Assembly: GCA_913054135.1 (NCBI GenBank)
Contig: CAJXJK010000011.1
Location: forward strand, 1 to 64,000
Length of the DNA stretch: 64,000 nt
Reading direction: 5' to 3'
DNA from: an uncultured Flavobacteriales bacterium
GTDB taxonomy: Bacteria > Bacteroidota > Bacteroidia > Flavobacteriales_D > Crocinitomicaceae
In this document: positions 1 to 8,324 of the stretch, one piece after another
Layout of the letters: the number at the start of each line of letters is the position of its first letter
Numbering within the stretch: position 1 is the first letter of the stretch
Translations under genes and position numbers: made by a program
Notes under the pieces: generated by a model
Seen by the model: the letters and a program-made list of their open reading frames with translations, nothing else
The model's database searches: none
Told to the model about the DNA's origin: nothing

Positions 1-50
1 GACCGCCTCCTTAGAAGGGAGGTGCTCTATCCAGCTGAGCTACAGGCCCC
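1..50 (-). tRNA. tRNA-Arg (UCU), 5' part, cut by window edge
   Basis: Read on the minus strand, this begins with the acceptor strand GGGGCCT, then a D arm with AGCTCAGCTGGATAGAGC, then a five-pair anticodon stem CCTCC/GGAGG around the loop CTTCTAA. That gives anticodon UCU, which reads AGA and AGG. The variable loop begins and the T arm and 3' acceptor lie outside the window. It is the last of three minus-strand tRNA genes that are probably co-transcribed. Confidence 0.9.
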
Positions 51-117
51 TCACTTGTCTTTTTTAATGAAGTGACAGTCTCTTCAATTCAAAAGGAGAT
101 GCTAACATCTCCTTTGT

Positions 118-191
118 CGGGGTGGCAGGATTCGAACCTGCGACCTCGTCGTCCCAAACGACGCGCGATAACCGGGCTACGCTACACCCCG
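118..191 (-). tRNA. tRNA-Pro (UGG)
   Basis: The minus-strand sequence folds as a complete 74-nt tRNA. The acceptor strands CGGGGTG and CACCCCG pair, the T arm contains GGTTCGAATCC, and the anticodon stem CGTCG/CGACG closes the loop TTTGGGA. The anticodon is therefore UGG, which can read all proline CCN codons by wobble. No CCA is encoded. It sits between the Arg and Ser tRNAs. Confidence 0.95.
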
Positions 192-288
192 TAGCTATAA
201 AGCGGTGCAAAGATATACATTAAATTATTCCTTGCAACTAACATCAGTAGAAAATTTTCAATTTCAAACTGAATCAGCTTTAACTTAG

Positions 289-376
289 CGGAGAGACTGG
301 GATTCGAACCCAGGGTACCCTTTTGAGGTACGCTTATTTAGCAAACAAGTCCTTTCGGCCACTCAGGCATCTCTCC
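289..376 (-). tRNA. tRNA-Ser (GCU)
   Basis: An 88-nt minus-strand class II tRNA. The acceptor GGAGAGA pairs with TCTCTCC, with discriminator G. The T arm holds GGGTTCGAATCCC, and a long variable arm forms around GTACC...GGTAC. The anticodon stem CTTGT/ATAAG (with a G-T pair) closes the loop TTGCTAA, giving anticodon GCU for AGC/AGU. The long variable arm supports serine identity. It is first in the transcription order of the three tRNAs. Confidence 0.95.
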
Positions 377-510
377 GATTAATAAATTTGAATTCTGTTT
401 GTACGCTAACAAACTCAAGGAAGCTTAATTCCACATCAAATATTCCCTTAATAAGGGCTGCAAATATAAATAAATCAGATTAAATATTGTAGTAAGAAAT
501 GCAGAAAAAA

Positions 511-1497
511 TTATCTTTCTACTAAAACAGTGTCAAGTACAAGACCTTCAGGCTTATGCTTATCTCCAGCTTCGAATCTATTCAGCAATAAATTCACTGC
601 CGACTTACCTATTTCATCAATAGGCTGTGCAATAGCCGAAATTTTTGGATGTACGATATCAAATATTTCTAAATCATCAAAGCTGATAATTTGTACATCT
701 TTCAATTGGTCACCTTGATTAGAAAGTTCTCTCAGAAGTGCTTTTGCAATATTATTGTTTACACAAAAGATTCCGTCATAGTCTTCGTTCTTCAGCTCTG
801 CCAAAGCAGACGCTACACCACCTGCAATATTGTCGTGAGGAATTTGAACCAATTTAGCATCATTCGGATTTTTCAATGATCCGATATAACCTTGAATTCT
901 TTCTGAAATTGAAGAGATATAAACTGGTGAAATTGAGAAGCAAACTGGTCTCTTCACTCCCCTTGCATACAGGAATTCAACCGCTTTCTCTGCTCCCGCA
1001 GTATTTGATACTGATACAGAATCTACGTTGAAATCATCAAAAACTCTATCCACCAAAACGATTGGGAATTTGTCTTCACGTAAGCCATCAATTTCATTTT
1101 TTGAATCAAATGAAGAAGCAAGTATTAATCCATCAATGTTTCGATTAATTAGATCTGAAATCAATTTCTTCTCCTTTTGAACATCCTCATAAGTATTAGA
1201 GATTATAAGGTTATACCCTTTGCTATACGCTTCTTGCTCTATTGCTTTACAAAGCTTGCCATAAAAAACATTAGAAATATCTGGAACAATTACACCAATT
1301 GTGTTCGTTCTTCCAATTCTTAATCCTCTTGCATATTGATTCGGAATATAATTAAGCTCTTTGGCTCTAACCCTTACCTTTTCTTGGGTTTGTTTATTGA
1401 TTCCGCGCTCGTCACCTTTACCATTTAGAACTAAAGAAACTAATGCTTTGGACACGCCAAGACTTTCAGCTATGTCTTTTAAAGAGGCTTTTTTCAT
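511..1497 (-). CDS. LacI family transcriptional regulator
   Basis: A 328-residue DNA-binding repressor or activator of the LacI/GalR family. Residues 4-25 form the N-terminal helix-turn-helix (SLKDIAESLGVSKALVSLVL), followed by a hinge region. A periplasmic-binding-protein-like effector domain starts near residue 65 with the family signature TIGVIVPDISNVFYG. Family members usually bind a sugar and control carbohydrate genes. No sugar catabolic or transport gene lies in this window, so the target is unknown. Length matches the family. It is transcribed alone, toward the tRNA genes. The start ATG directly precedes the helix-turn-helix, as is usual. Confidence 0.9.
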   Translation of the reverse strand: MKKASLKDIAESLGVSKALVSLVLNGKGDERGINKQTQEKVRVRAKELNYIPNQYARGLRIGRTNTIGVIVPDISNVFYGKLCKAIEQEAYSKGYNLIISNTYEDVQKEKKLISDLINRNIDGLILASSFDSKNEIDGLREDKFPIVLVDRVFDDFNVDSVSVSNTAGAEKAVEFLYARGVKRPVCFSISPVYISSISERIQGYIGSLKNPNDAKLVQIPHDNIAGGVASALAELKNEDYDGIFCVNNNIAKALLRELSNQGDQLKDVQIISFDDLEIFDIVHPKISAIAQPIDEIGKSAVNLLLNRFEAGDKHKPEGLVLDTVLVER

Positions 1498-1557
1498 GAA
1501 TTAAATCGTTTTATAAGGCCTTACTAATTTAACTAAATCTTTTAGACCGGCAACAAT

Positions 1558-2151
1558 CTAAACGAAATATTGACAAATCTGTAATAAAAACAACAAAGTA
1601 AACTGTGCTGATAAAACACTAACAACTTTGGAATCGCTCTTCACGAATTTATTGGCTGCAAAAACGTACAGTATCAGAAAAGCGCTGAAGGAAATAGCAG
1701 AATAATAAAACAGCTCTTCACTACTTAAAACATAGATCGTGAAAGCAATCAGAATAGCTTGCAAGGTAAAGACTACGTATTGTTTTGTTTTATCTAACAA
1801 ATAGAACATTTGAAAAACAAAGAAACCAAAATAAACAATCAAAAAGCTGATTGAAAAGCCTGCACTTCTTGTGAGTTCGTACAAATAATTGCTTTCGAAC
1901 TTATTCGCTAAATACTGCTGAGAGAATTCGTCTAAAAGGAAAGCGAATAGGCAAACAACCGCATAAATGAGAAGAATATAGGATTGTTTGCTCTTTAAAT
2001 TCAGCAAGTAGAATAGAATTGCAAGAGGAACATAAATAAAGTGTTGCATGAACACTGGAGTCGCAAAGGATCCTGAATTGAAATAAGAAGTCAATCCAAA
2101 AATGAAAAAAACTAAAAAAATGGAGATGCTAATTTTGAGCTCTCTCTCCAT
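1558..2151 (-). CDS. Multi-pass membrane protein of unknown function
   Basis: A 197-residue protein made almost entirely of hydrophobic segments. About seven transmembrane helices are visible, roughly at residues 7-23, 35-50, 57-73, 96-118, 124-143, 148-166 and 174-195, joined by short loops. I recognise no motif or family. Its ATG directly follows the TAA of the methionine aminopeptidase gene, with no spacer, so the two are almost certainly translated from one mRNA. The composition is typical of a small inner-membrane protein, and no function can be assigned. Confidence 0.75.
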   Translation of the reverse strand: MERELKISISIFLVFFIFGLTSYFNSGSFATPVFMQHFIYVPLAILFYLLNLKSKQSYILLIYAVVCLFAFLLDEFSQQYLANKFESNYLYELTRSAGFSISFLIVYFGFFVFQMFYLLDKTKQYVVFTLQAILIAFTIYVLSSEELFYYSAISFSAFLILYVFAANKFVKSDSKVVSVLSAQFTLLFLLQICQYFV

Positions 2152-2928
2152 TTACTTAATACCTAATGCTTCGTAAATGTAGTCGAATGTTGAGAGTATC
2201 TCTGGCTTTCCGTTAACCACAGCAACATCATGCTCAAAGTGAGCTGAAGGCATTCCGTCTCCAGTCAATATCGTCCAACCATCTTCTAGTTGATTGATTT
2301 TTTCAGTCCCCATGTTAATCATAGGTTCAATTGCAATGGTTAAACCGTTTTTGATTTTCTTTCCTCTACCTCTTTTCCCATAATTAGGAATTTGAGGATC
2401 TTCATGCATGGTACTTCCTATTCCATGACCAACCAATTCCCTAACAACTCCATATCCATGCGCTTCGGCATGTTGTTGAATGGCAAATCCTATATCTGAA
2501 ATTCTGTTTGAACCGTTAGTCGCTTCAATTCCTTTATAAAGACATTCTTTGGTGACCTTACAAAGTTCTCTTACTTCTGGTTTTACATTACCAAGTTCAA
2601 AGGTATATGCATGATCTCCATAATACCCCTTCAATATTGCTCCGCAATCAACCGAAACTATATCTCCATCTTCAAAGGGCTTATCAGAAGGAATTCCGTG
2701 AACTACTTGCGCATTTGGAGAAATACAAAGTGTATTAGGGAAATCATAAAGTCCTAAAAAGCCAGGAATTGCCCCCTGATCTCTAATGCACTCCTCAGCA
2801 ATTTTATCGATCTCTAATCCGGTAACACCCGGTTTCAAAACTTTAGCCACCTCACCCAACGTTCTAGACACCACTAATGCGGCTTCTCTCATTAATTCAA
2901 TCTCTTCGGCTGTTTTGTACTTGATCAT
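2152..2928 (-). CDS. map: Type I methionine aminopeptidase
   Basis: Removes the initiator methionine from nascent proteins in the cytoplasm, using two divalent metals. The 258 residues match the type I length. All five metal ligands of the family can be located: D94 (VSVDCG), D105 (GYYGDH), H168 (ELVGHGIG), E201 (IAIEP) and E232 (FEHDVAV). It is downstream of SucC on the same strand, but a hairpin terminator separates them. It abuts the following membrane-protein gene without a gap. The start ATG gives the usual N-terminus with KTAEEIELMREA. Confidence 0.97.
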   Translation of the reverse strand: MIKYKTAEEIELMREAALVVSRTLGEVAKVLKPGVTGLEIDKIAEECIRDQGAIPGFLGLYDFPNTLCISPNAQVVHGIPSDKPFEDGDIVSVDCGAILKGYYGDHAYTFELGNVKPEVRELCKVTKECLYKGIEATNGSNRISDIGFAIQQHAEAHGYGVVRELVGHGIGSTMHEDPQIPNYGKRGRGKKIKNGLTIAIEPMINMGTEKINQLEDGWTILTGDGMPSAHFEHDVAVVNGKPEILSTFDYIYEALGIK

Positions 2929-2953
2929 TTTATTATAAAAAAGGTGTTAGGGT

Positions 2954-2992
2954 AAAAAAAACACTCGAACCGTCATAAAGACAATTCGAGTG
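2954..2992 (-). terminator. Rho-independent terminator after sucC
   Basis: The inverted repeat CACTCGAA (2962-2969) and TTCGAGTG (2985-2992) has an eight-pair stem. On the minus strand it is followed by a run of eight T (2954-2961). It lies just downstream of the sucC stop and should separate sucC from map. Confidence 0.8.
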
Positions 2993-3017
2993 CAAAAATA
3001 ATGTTAATTATCAATTC

Positions 3018-4229
3018 TTAATTAAGTACAGACTTTACTAAATCTGCAGCCTCTTGTAGAAGAACAGCAGAGTGCACGTTTAAGCCAGACTCATCAATTA
3101 ATACTTTCGCTTCAACAGCATTAGTTCCTTGTAGTCTTACAATAATTGGAACTGGAATTTCTCCCATGTTCTTGTATGCATCAACCACACCTTGCGCAAC
3201 TCTATCACATCTTACGATTCCACCGAAAATGTTAACTAAGATTGCTTCAACGTTAGGATCTTTTAAAATAATTCTGAATGCTTTCTCAACTCTTTCAGCA
3301 TCAGCAGTACCACCAACATCTAAGAAGTTAGCAGGGTTACCACCTGAATACTTAATGATATCCATAGTCGCCATTGCTAAACCTGCTCCGTTTACCATAC
3401 AACCAACGTTTCCGTCAAGGTTAACATAGCTCAAACCAGCTTCATCTGCTTCTACTTCAACAGGATCTTCTTCAGTTTTATCTCTCCAAGAAGCGTATTC
3501 TTTGTGACGGAATAATGAGTTATCATCTAAAGTAACTTTAGCATCAACCGCGATTACTCTTTCGTCTGAAGATTTTAATACTGGATTAATTTCAAACATT
3601 GAAGCATCACATCCTTCGTAAGCAGCATATAATGCGTAAACGAATTTTGTCATTTCTTTAAAAGCTTTTCCTTCAAGACCAAGGTTGAAAGCAATCTTTC
3701 TTGCTTGAAATCCTTGAAGTCCAACTCTTGGATCAATAACTTCTTTATGAATTAAGTGAGGAGTTGCTTCAGCAACAGCCTCAATGTCCATTCCACCTTC
3801 AGTTGAATAAACAATAATATTTCTTTCTTTTTCTCTATCTAGAAGAACTGACATGTAAATCTCAGAAGTTTCAGTTTCTCCCGGATAGTATACATCTTCA
3901 GCTAAAAGTACTTTGTTCACTTTCTTACCTTCAGCAGATGTTTGCTTAGTAACCAAGTGTCCACCCAAAATATCTTTCACTTTACCTTCTAATTTTTCAA
4001 TTGAAGGACAGAACACAACACCATGAGAACCAGTCTCTGTTACTTCTCCTTTACCTCTACCACCTGCGTGAATTTGAGCTTTAATTACAATTCCTTCTGT
4101 ACCAGTTTCAGCTTGAAGTTCTTTTGCCTTAGCCAAAGCGTCAGCTGCATTATCAACTACAACACCTCTTTGTACTGTTACTCCGTGACTTGCTAGAATT
4201 GATTTTCCTTGATATTCGTGTAAGTTCAT
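3018..4229 (-). CDS. sucC: Succinyl-CoA ligase (ADP-forming) beta subunit
   Basis: The beta subunit of succinyl-CoA synthetase, which converts succinyl-CoA to succinate with ATP or GTP formation in the TCA cycle. The 403 residues contain the N-terminal ATP-grasp domain (MNLHEYQGK; glycine loop AGGRGKG at 55-61; EINPV near 213-217). The C-terminal CoA-ligase domain follows, with GAGLAMATMD (281-290), NFLDVGG (301-307) and the phosphate-contact loop NIFGGIVRCD (333-342). The alpha subunit gene sucD is not adjacent, so it must lie elsewhere. A minus-strand terminator follows. The protein is slightly longer than the common 388-397 residues. Confidence 0.97.
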   Translation of the reverse strand: MNLHEYQGKSILASHGVTVQRGVVVDNAADALAKAKELQAETGTEGIVIKAQIHAGGRGKGEVTETGSHGVVFCPSIEKLEGKVKDILGGHLVTKQTSAEGKKVNKVLLAEDVYYPGETETSEIYMSVLLDREKERNIIVYSTEGGMDIEAVAEATPHLIHKEVIDPRVGLQGFQARKIAFNLGLEGKAFKEMTKFVYALYAAYEGCDASMFEINPVLKSSDERVIAVDAKVTLDDNSLFRHKEYASWRDKTEEDPVEVEADEAGLSYVNLDGNVGCMVNGAGLAMATMDIIKYSGGNPANFLDVGGTADAERVEKAFRIILKDPNVEAILVNIFGGIVRCDRVAQGVVDAYKNMGEIPVPIIVRLQGTNAVEAKVLIDESGLNVHSAVLLQEAADLVKSVLN

Positions 4230-4418
4230 TTTTGGTTTATTTATTAGATGCCTTAAAGTTAGTTTTAATCAATTAAAATCCAAAAATTATACGACTTATT
4301 AGTCAATTATATTTCACATAATCTCAAAAGGGCTCCACTTAATAAAATTGAATTCAAAACAAGAAAGATTTCTGGTATAAAAACTTCGTTCAACTGAACT
4401 TAGGGCAAACCAAAAATT

Positions 4419-4820
4419 ATGAGACTATTTTTTTTAATGGTAATCGGAAATATTGCTCCCTACAAAGGAATCTACTTCGACAGCCAAGATTCAATTGCTC
4501 TAAACAACAAAATTGTTCATGTCGCTTCTGATGAAAAAGCTTATGATTATGAGTTCGAAATTTATAAAGAAGATGACATTTTTCACCTTAACATTGTGTC
4601 CAATAAAGCACAAAGTATCGAGCTTAAGTTTCAACGTTACTCTACTCGACATGGGCATTCAATACATTATAAAGCGTTTATGAGTAATGAAATAAACTTC
4701 AGTTTAAAAGAGCAAGAATATCACTATCAACTACCTGCAAATCAAATTGAAAGAGGGACTTACGAATGTTCAATTAGTCCTGGATACGAGATAGAATTCT
4801 TTCATGTTTATCATTTTTGA
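4419..4820 (+). CDS. Hypothetical protein, 133 aa
   Basis: An open reading frame of 133 residues starting at ATG 4419. The first nine residues (MRLFFLMVI) are hydrophobic but too short for a convincing signal peptide. The rest looks like a small beta-rich domain, with alternating polar and hydrophobic residues such as YDYEFEIYKEDDIFHLNIV and a C-terminal EIEFFHVYHF. I recognise no family. It is monocistronic between sucC (opposite strand) and the EF-hand-like gene. The coding potential is plausible because the frame is long and codon use is similar to the neighbours, but function is unknown. Confidence 0.55.
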   Translation: MRLFFLMVIGNIAPYKGIYFDSQDSIALNNKIVHVASDEKAYDYEFEIYKEDDIFHLNIVSNKAQSIELKFQRYSTRHGHSIHYKAFMSNEINFSLKEQEYHYQLPANQIERGTYECSISPGYEIEFFHVYHF

Positions 4821-4987
4821 ATAAAACTAGAAAATGCTAATCCATTGAAATTTACGACTTATCGAGAAAAATAAATCACTGATGGAAATAAAAATTAAAA
4901 TTCTCAATAAAATATTCAAATTTGAGATAAATAATTTGCTATTTTTAGAGCATTGAAAAAACTTAATCTACACTTAAAAAAAAGAAA

Positions 4988-5248
4988 ATGGGATATTACA
5001 AAACGATTGACGGGAATAAATATGATGGTGAAATCATTGAATTAGCTGAAAAATTGACTGATGGTCAAGGAGACGGAAGATTATCTGTTGATGATGCTGG
5101 TCAATTATTAGAGGCTGTTAAAGATGGTGGTTCTTATACTGATATTGAAAAAGACACTATGGCTTACGTTAGAGATAACTTCAAATGGACGGATGCTGCT
5201 GACGAATGGTTCAGAACTGAAATCAGAAAATGGGCTTCTTCTAAATAA
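4988..5248 (+). CDS. Small protein with an EF-hand-like calcium loop
   Basis: An 86-residue, probably soluble, acidic protein. Residues 25-36 (DGQGDGRLSVDD) fit the 12-residue EF-hand loop: acidic at positions 1, 5 and 12, glycine at 6, hydrophobic at 8 and serine at 9. Position 3 is Q rather than the usual D/N/S. A helix precedes it (EIIELAEKL) and another follows (AGQLLEAVKDG), so a helix-loop-helix is likely. The C-terminal half is a Trp-rich helical region (FKWTDAADEWF). There is no signal peptide. It is followed by a strong terminator, so it is a single-gene transcript. Calcium binding is an inference from the loop. Confidence 0.75.
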   Translation: MGYYKTIDGNKYDGEIIELAEKLTDGQGDGRLSVDDAGQLLEAVKDGGSYTDIEKDTMAYVRDNFKWTDAADEWFRTEIRKWASSK

Positions 5249-5269
5249 GAGGTTTACTAAAAAATTAAG

Positions 5270-5309
5270 AATCCCCTTATAGCTTGGCTATTTGGGGATT
5301 TTTTTTTTA
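5270..5309 (+). terminator. Rho-independent terminator (convergent pair)
   Basis: AATCCCC (5270-5276) pairs with GGGGATT (5294-5300) and is followed by a run of T to 5309. It terminates the EF-hand-like gene. The A-rich sequence on the other side may let it act for the converging YdcF-like gene as well. Confidence 0.85.
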
Positions 5310-6074
5310 CACATACCCAGCAAACCAATAAGACAAGTAACCGATCCATTCATGGATCAAGTTTTGCCAATCAGCAAGATTACTTGCATTGGGTAAAACA
5401 TATTGTGAGAATTTGTATCCTCTCTCATCACCGGTATAATGATCAGTTGTAAAACAATCAAAATCACTGAAACCGGCTTTTTCAAAACAAGCCTTTGAAC
5501 GTGGCATGTGTAAGGCAGACGTTACCAGAAGAACAGATTGAATTTCTGGATACCCGTCTAATACCTTTTTAGACTCAACTGCATTTTCATGCGTATTTTT
5601 TGATTGGTTTTCAACTAAGATGTCTTCTTCAGGAATGCCATTTTCAATCATGACATCTCTAAATTGATTGGCTTCATCTAATCCGTCATCTAAGAGAAAT
5701 CCATTTTGACCAGAGATTAGAATTTTGTCGACTTTGCCCAAGTGATAAAGATTAATTGCTTGCCAAATCCGGTCTCCTCCTCTTCTTAAACTTAATCGGT
5801 CATGAGAATTATCCCAAGAAGCCATTCCACCCAAAACTATTGCGCAATCATAATGTCCGACCTCTTCAATCTTGGTGCCTTCTGGTTCCCACATCCTGAC
5901 AAACTCACAGAAAATAACAGTATTCGAAAAGAAAAGTAATGCTATAATAGAACCTCTAAAAGAGTATCTCGCGAGCTTAGGACGTTTTGTAATCCAAGCA
6001 ATTAGTAATCCTATCACGATCCAAGAAAAAGGATGTGTTAAAAAAGAGAATATTTTAGAAAGTACAAAAAACAT
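5307..6074 (-). CDS. YdcF/ElyC/SanA-like (DUF218) membrane protein
   Basis: A 255-residue inner-membrane protein with two N-terminal transmembrane helices (about 14-30 and 41-58), followed by a DUF218 domain facing the periplasm. Conserved family features are DCAIVLGG (76-83), the SGQNG region after KILI (117-124), THENA (161-165) and TSALHMPR (185-192). ElyC of E. coli belongs to this family and influences envelope precursor metabolism, but biochemical activity is poorly defined. The gene converges on the EF-hand-like gene. The mscS gene is divergent, 63 bp away, so the two promoters share that gap. Confidence 0.85.
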   Translation of the reverse strand: MFFVLSKIFSFLTHPFSWIVIGLLIAWITKRPKLARYSFRGSIIALLFFSNTVIFCEFVRMWEPEGTKIEEVGHYDCAIVLGGMASWDNSHDRLSLRRGGDRIWQAINLYHLGKVDKILISGQNGFLLDDGLDEANQFRDVMIENGIPEEDILVENQSKNTHENAVESKKVLDGYPEIQSVLLVTSALHMPRSKACFEKAGFSDFDCFTTDHYTGDERGYKFSQYVLPNASNLADWQNLIHEWIGYLSYWFAGYV

Positions 6075-6112
6075 CTTGCTAAAGATAAGTCGTCAAATTC
6101 TAAGAAATGAAA

Positions 6113-6120
6113 TATATTTG
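6113..6120 (+). promoter_or_regulatory. Putative -7 promoter element upstream of mscS-like gene
   Basis: TATATTTG fits the Bacteroidota -7 consensus TAnnTTTG and lies 17 bp before the ATG of the mechanosensitive channel. I do not see a convincing -33 TTTG at the expected spacing, so this is a motif match only. Confidence 0.35.
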
Positions 6121-6137
6121 CCAAAAAATTAATTGAT

Positions 6138-7010
6138 ATGATTCAAGACACTGACACACTTATACAACATGCCAACGAAGTACATAATGCTGCAAATGTA
6201 GACACTGTGTATGATATGGATTGGTTTATAGACAAAGGAGTTGAATGGGGAACTAGCCTTCTACTGGGTATAGCAGTTCTTATCATAGGAATGTTTCTTG
6301 CAAAAAGAATCACAAGAGTGGTATCGAAAATGCTGACGAAGAAAGATTTTGATGAGTCACTTCAAAAGTTCCTTGTAAGCTTAGTTTCAATCTCATTAAG
6401 AATTTTAGTGGTCATGACTGCTCTCAGCCAATTAGGTGTTGAAATGACCTCATTCGTAGCATTGATTGGTGCAGCCGGTTTAGCTATTGGTATGGCATTC
6501 TCTGGAACGCTCGGGAACTTTGCAGGAGGAATCATGATTTTAATATTCAGACCCTACAAAGTGGGAGATTACATTTTAGCACAAGGAGAAGAAGGAATGG
6601 TTTCTGAAATTCAAATTTTCAATACGATCATATTAACATTAGACAACAAAACTATTATTGTTCCTAATGGCGCAATGGCGAATGGTAACATCACAAACTT
6701 CACCATGCAAGATCTAAGAAGAGTAGATTTCGTAGTTGGAATTGGATATGGAGATGACTACAAAAAAGCAAAAACTGTTTTAGAAAGGTTTATTGCCGAA
6801 GATGATAAAATCTTAAAAGATCCGGCTTCATTTATTGGATTAGGAGAATTAGCTGATAGCTCTGTGAATATTACGCTTAGAGTATGGGGTAAAACCGAAG
6901 ATTACTGGGATATCTACTTTAAAATGAATGAGAAGATTTATACAGAATTTGATAAAGAAGGATTAAACATCCCTTATCCTCAAATGGATGTTCACGTTCA
7001 CAATAACTAA
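6138..7010 (+). CDS. mscS: Small-conductance mechanosensitive channel (MscS family)
   Basis: A 290-residue channel that opens under membrane tension to release solutes during hypo-osmotic shock. Transmembrane helices lie near 36-56 and 77-97. The pore helix TM3 at 104-136 contains the glycine/alanine pattern of MscS (GAAGLAIGMAFSG). The cytoplasmic beta domain begins with RPYKVGDYI (138-146) and includes VPNGAM (175-180). The C-terminal alpha/beta domain ends with the family-typical PYPQMDVHVHN. Length matches E. coli MscS (286). It is a single-gene transcript with its own terminator. A second, more divergent MscS-like protein is encoded at 36155-36913. Confidence 0.95.
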   Translation: MIQDTDTLIQHANEVHNAANVDTVYDMDWFIDKGVEWGTSLLLGIAVLIIGMFLAKRITRVVSKMLTKKDFDESLQKFLVSLVSISLRILVVMTALSQLGVEMTSFVALIGAAGLAIGMAFSGTLGNFAGGIMILIFRPYKVGDYILAQGEEGMVSEIQIFNTIILTLDNKTIIVPNGAMANGNITNFTMQDLRRVDFVVGIGYGDDYKKAKTVLERFIAEDDKILKDPASFIGLGELADSSVNITLRVWGKTEDYWDIYFKMNEKIYTEFDKEGLNIPYPQMDVHVHNN

Positions 7011-7029
7011 TTAGAACTTAACAAGAATT

Positions 7030-7062
7030 AAAAAAGGCTTCTCATTGAGAAGCCTTTTTTTG
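7030..7062 (+). terminator. Bidirectional rho-independent terminator
   Basis: AAAGGCTTCTC and GAGAAGCCTTT form an 11-pair stem around a very short loop. It is flanked by A residues on the left and a T run on the right, so it can terminate both the mscS gene and the converging glycosyltransferase gene. Confidence 0.9.
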
Positions 7063-7082
7063 TTTTAGGATTTCAAAAGAAA

Positions 7083-8324
7083 TTAAACTTTCTCTATTTC
7101 CCTCAATAATAAAAGTTGTTCAATCTCAGATTCTAGAGGCTCTAAGGCATGCTTTTCTAACAACATTTGATTTACAGCTTTCTTTAATTTCACATCCCCG
7201 AAACCAACCGTTTGCATGAAATGAATCAATTTTAAAACTGCAAAGGCATCAAACCAAACAAAGAATCGTTTTCTGAAAGAAATAAAATCCTTGGTGTTGG
7301 CTTTCATTTCGTCCACTTTATCTTGAAAACCTAATTTTTCAAAATACTCCTCAAAAGCAGGATGCAGATTGAATGATTTGAGATAAGGTACTGGTTCGTA
7401 AAACTTTGGAATCATTGACACAAAGAGCTTAATCTCTTTAAAAATATAGAAGTTATATGAATAGAAGTCATCTTCATATTCAGGTCTGTTTAACCATTCT
7501 TCAATAGCTTTCCCTGTACCAAAAGGCACTCTATCAGAAACTCTTGGAGATGGAATCACTTTTGTTGATGTCAGCTCAGTAAAGCCTCCGAGTGCGATTA
7601 TTTTATGAATAAAATAAAAGTCTTCGCCGGCCTTTCGCTTATTCATTCCGCCCTGTTTTTGATAGGCTGATGACTTCACTGCCATGCTAGAACCGACTGT
7701 GTGATATACATAAGGCAAATCTGAATACCTTAAGCATTGATTGTAATATCTCAGATGCAATTCGTAATTGATGATTCCTCTATAAATCTCAGTTGAAAAC
7801 TCATCTCCTTTCAAAGGATGTTCATAATGAATGGAGCAACCAGGTGATTTTGGATTGTTCTCAAAATGGTTTTCAATTTCTACTAAGTAATTAGCGTCAA
7901 CTTTAGCATCTGCATCAAAGCATACAATAAAACCGTCATGATTTATTTGATGAAATCTTGAGACGGCCTCATCCATTCCGATTTTTCGCGCCAATCCAAC
8001 TCCTGCATGTTTTTTAGGAAGATCGCTTTGCTCAATTTTAAAAAAAGAAAGCTTGCCGGCATAACCATTTTTAAACTCATCAAATTCCTCTGAAGATTTC
8101 TCGTTGGCCCTTTTTAACTCTTCTGAATGATGCTCTCCTGAATTTAATACGACTATCACCTCAACCTGAGATTGTGTCTCGTCACAATCAGCCAAAGATT
8201 GCAATGAAGTGATTAAATCGGGTTCATTAAAACATGGAATTACAACAATGATGTTCGTTTCAGGCTTAACCGAATCTGAGATTTGAGGTTCAATAAAGCC
8301 ATATTTATTAAGGTAGAAATTCAT
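7083..8324 (-). CDS. Family 2 glycosyltransferase
   Basis: A 413-residue GT-A fold enzyme that should transfer a sugar from a nucleotide donor. The N-terminal Rossmann-like strand IIVVIPCFNEPDLI is at about 25-38. A metal-binding DxD is at CFDADAKVD (D137/D139). The catalytic-base region AGEDFYF is at 232-238. No transmembrane helix is obvious, so the enzyme is probably cytoplasmic or peripheral. The C-terminal 150 residues are helical and not recognised. Its ATG overlaps the pdxH stop codon by one base (TAATG), so it is translationally coupled to pdxH. The substrate is unknown. Confidence 0.85.
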   Translation of the reverse strand: MNFYLNKYGFIEPQISDSVKPETNIIVVIPCFNEPDLITSLQSLADCDETQSQVEVIVVLNSGEHHSEELKRANEKSSEEFDEFKNGYAGKLSFFKIEQSDLPKKHAGVGLARKIGMDEAVSRFHQINHDGFIVCFDADAKVDANYLVEIENHFENNPKSPGCSIHYEHPLKGDEFSTEIYRGIINYELHLRYYNQCLRYSDLPYVYHTVGSSMAVKSSAYQKQGGMNKRKAGEDFYFIHKIIALGGFTELTSTKVIPSPRVSDRVPFGTGKAIEEWLNRPEYEDDFYSYNFYIFKEIKLFVSMIPKFYEPVPYLKSFNLHPAFEEYFEKLGFQDKVDEMKANTKDFISFRKRFFVWFDAFAVLKLIHFMQTVGFGDVKLKKAVNQMLLEKHALEPLESEIEQLLLLREIEKV

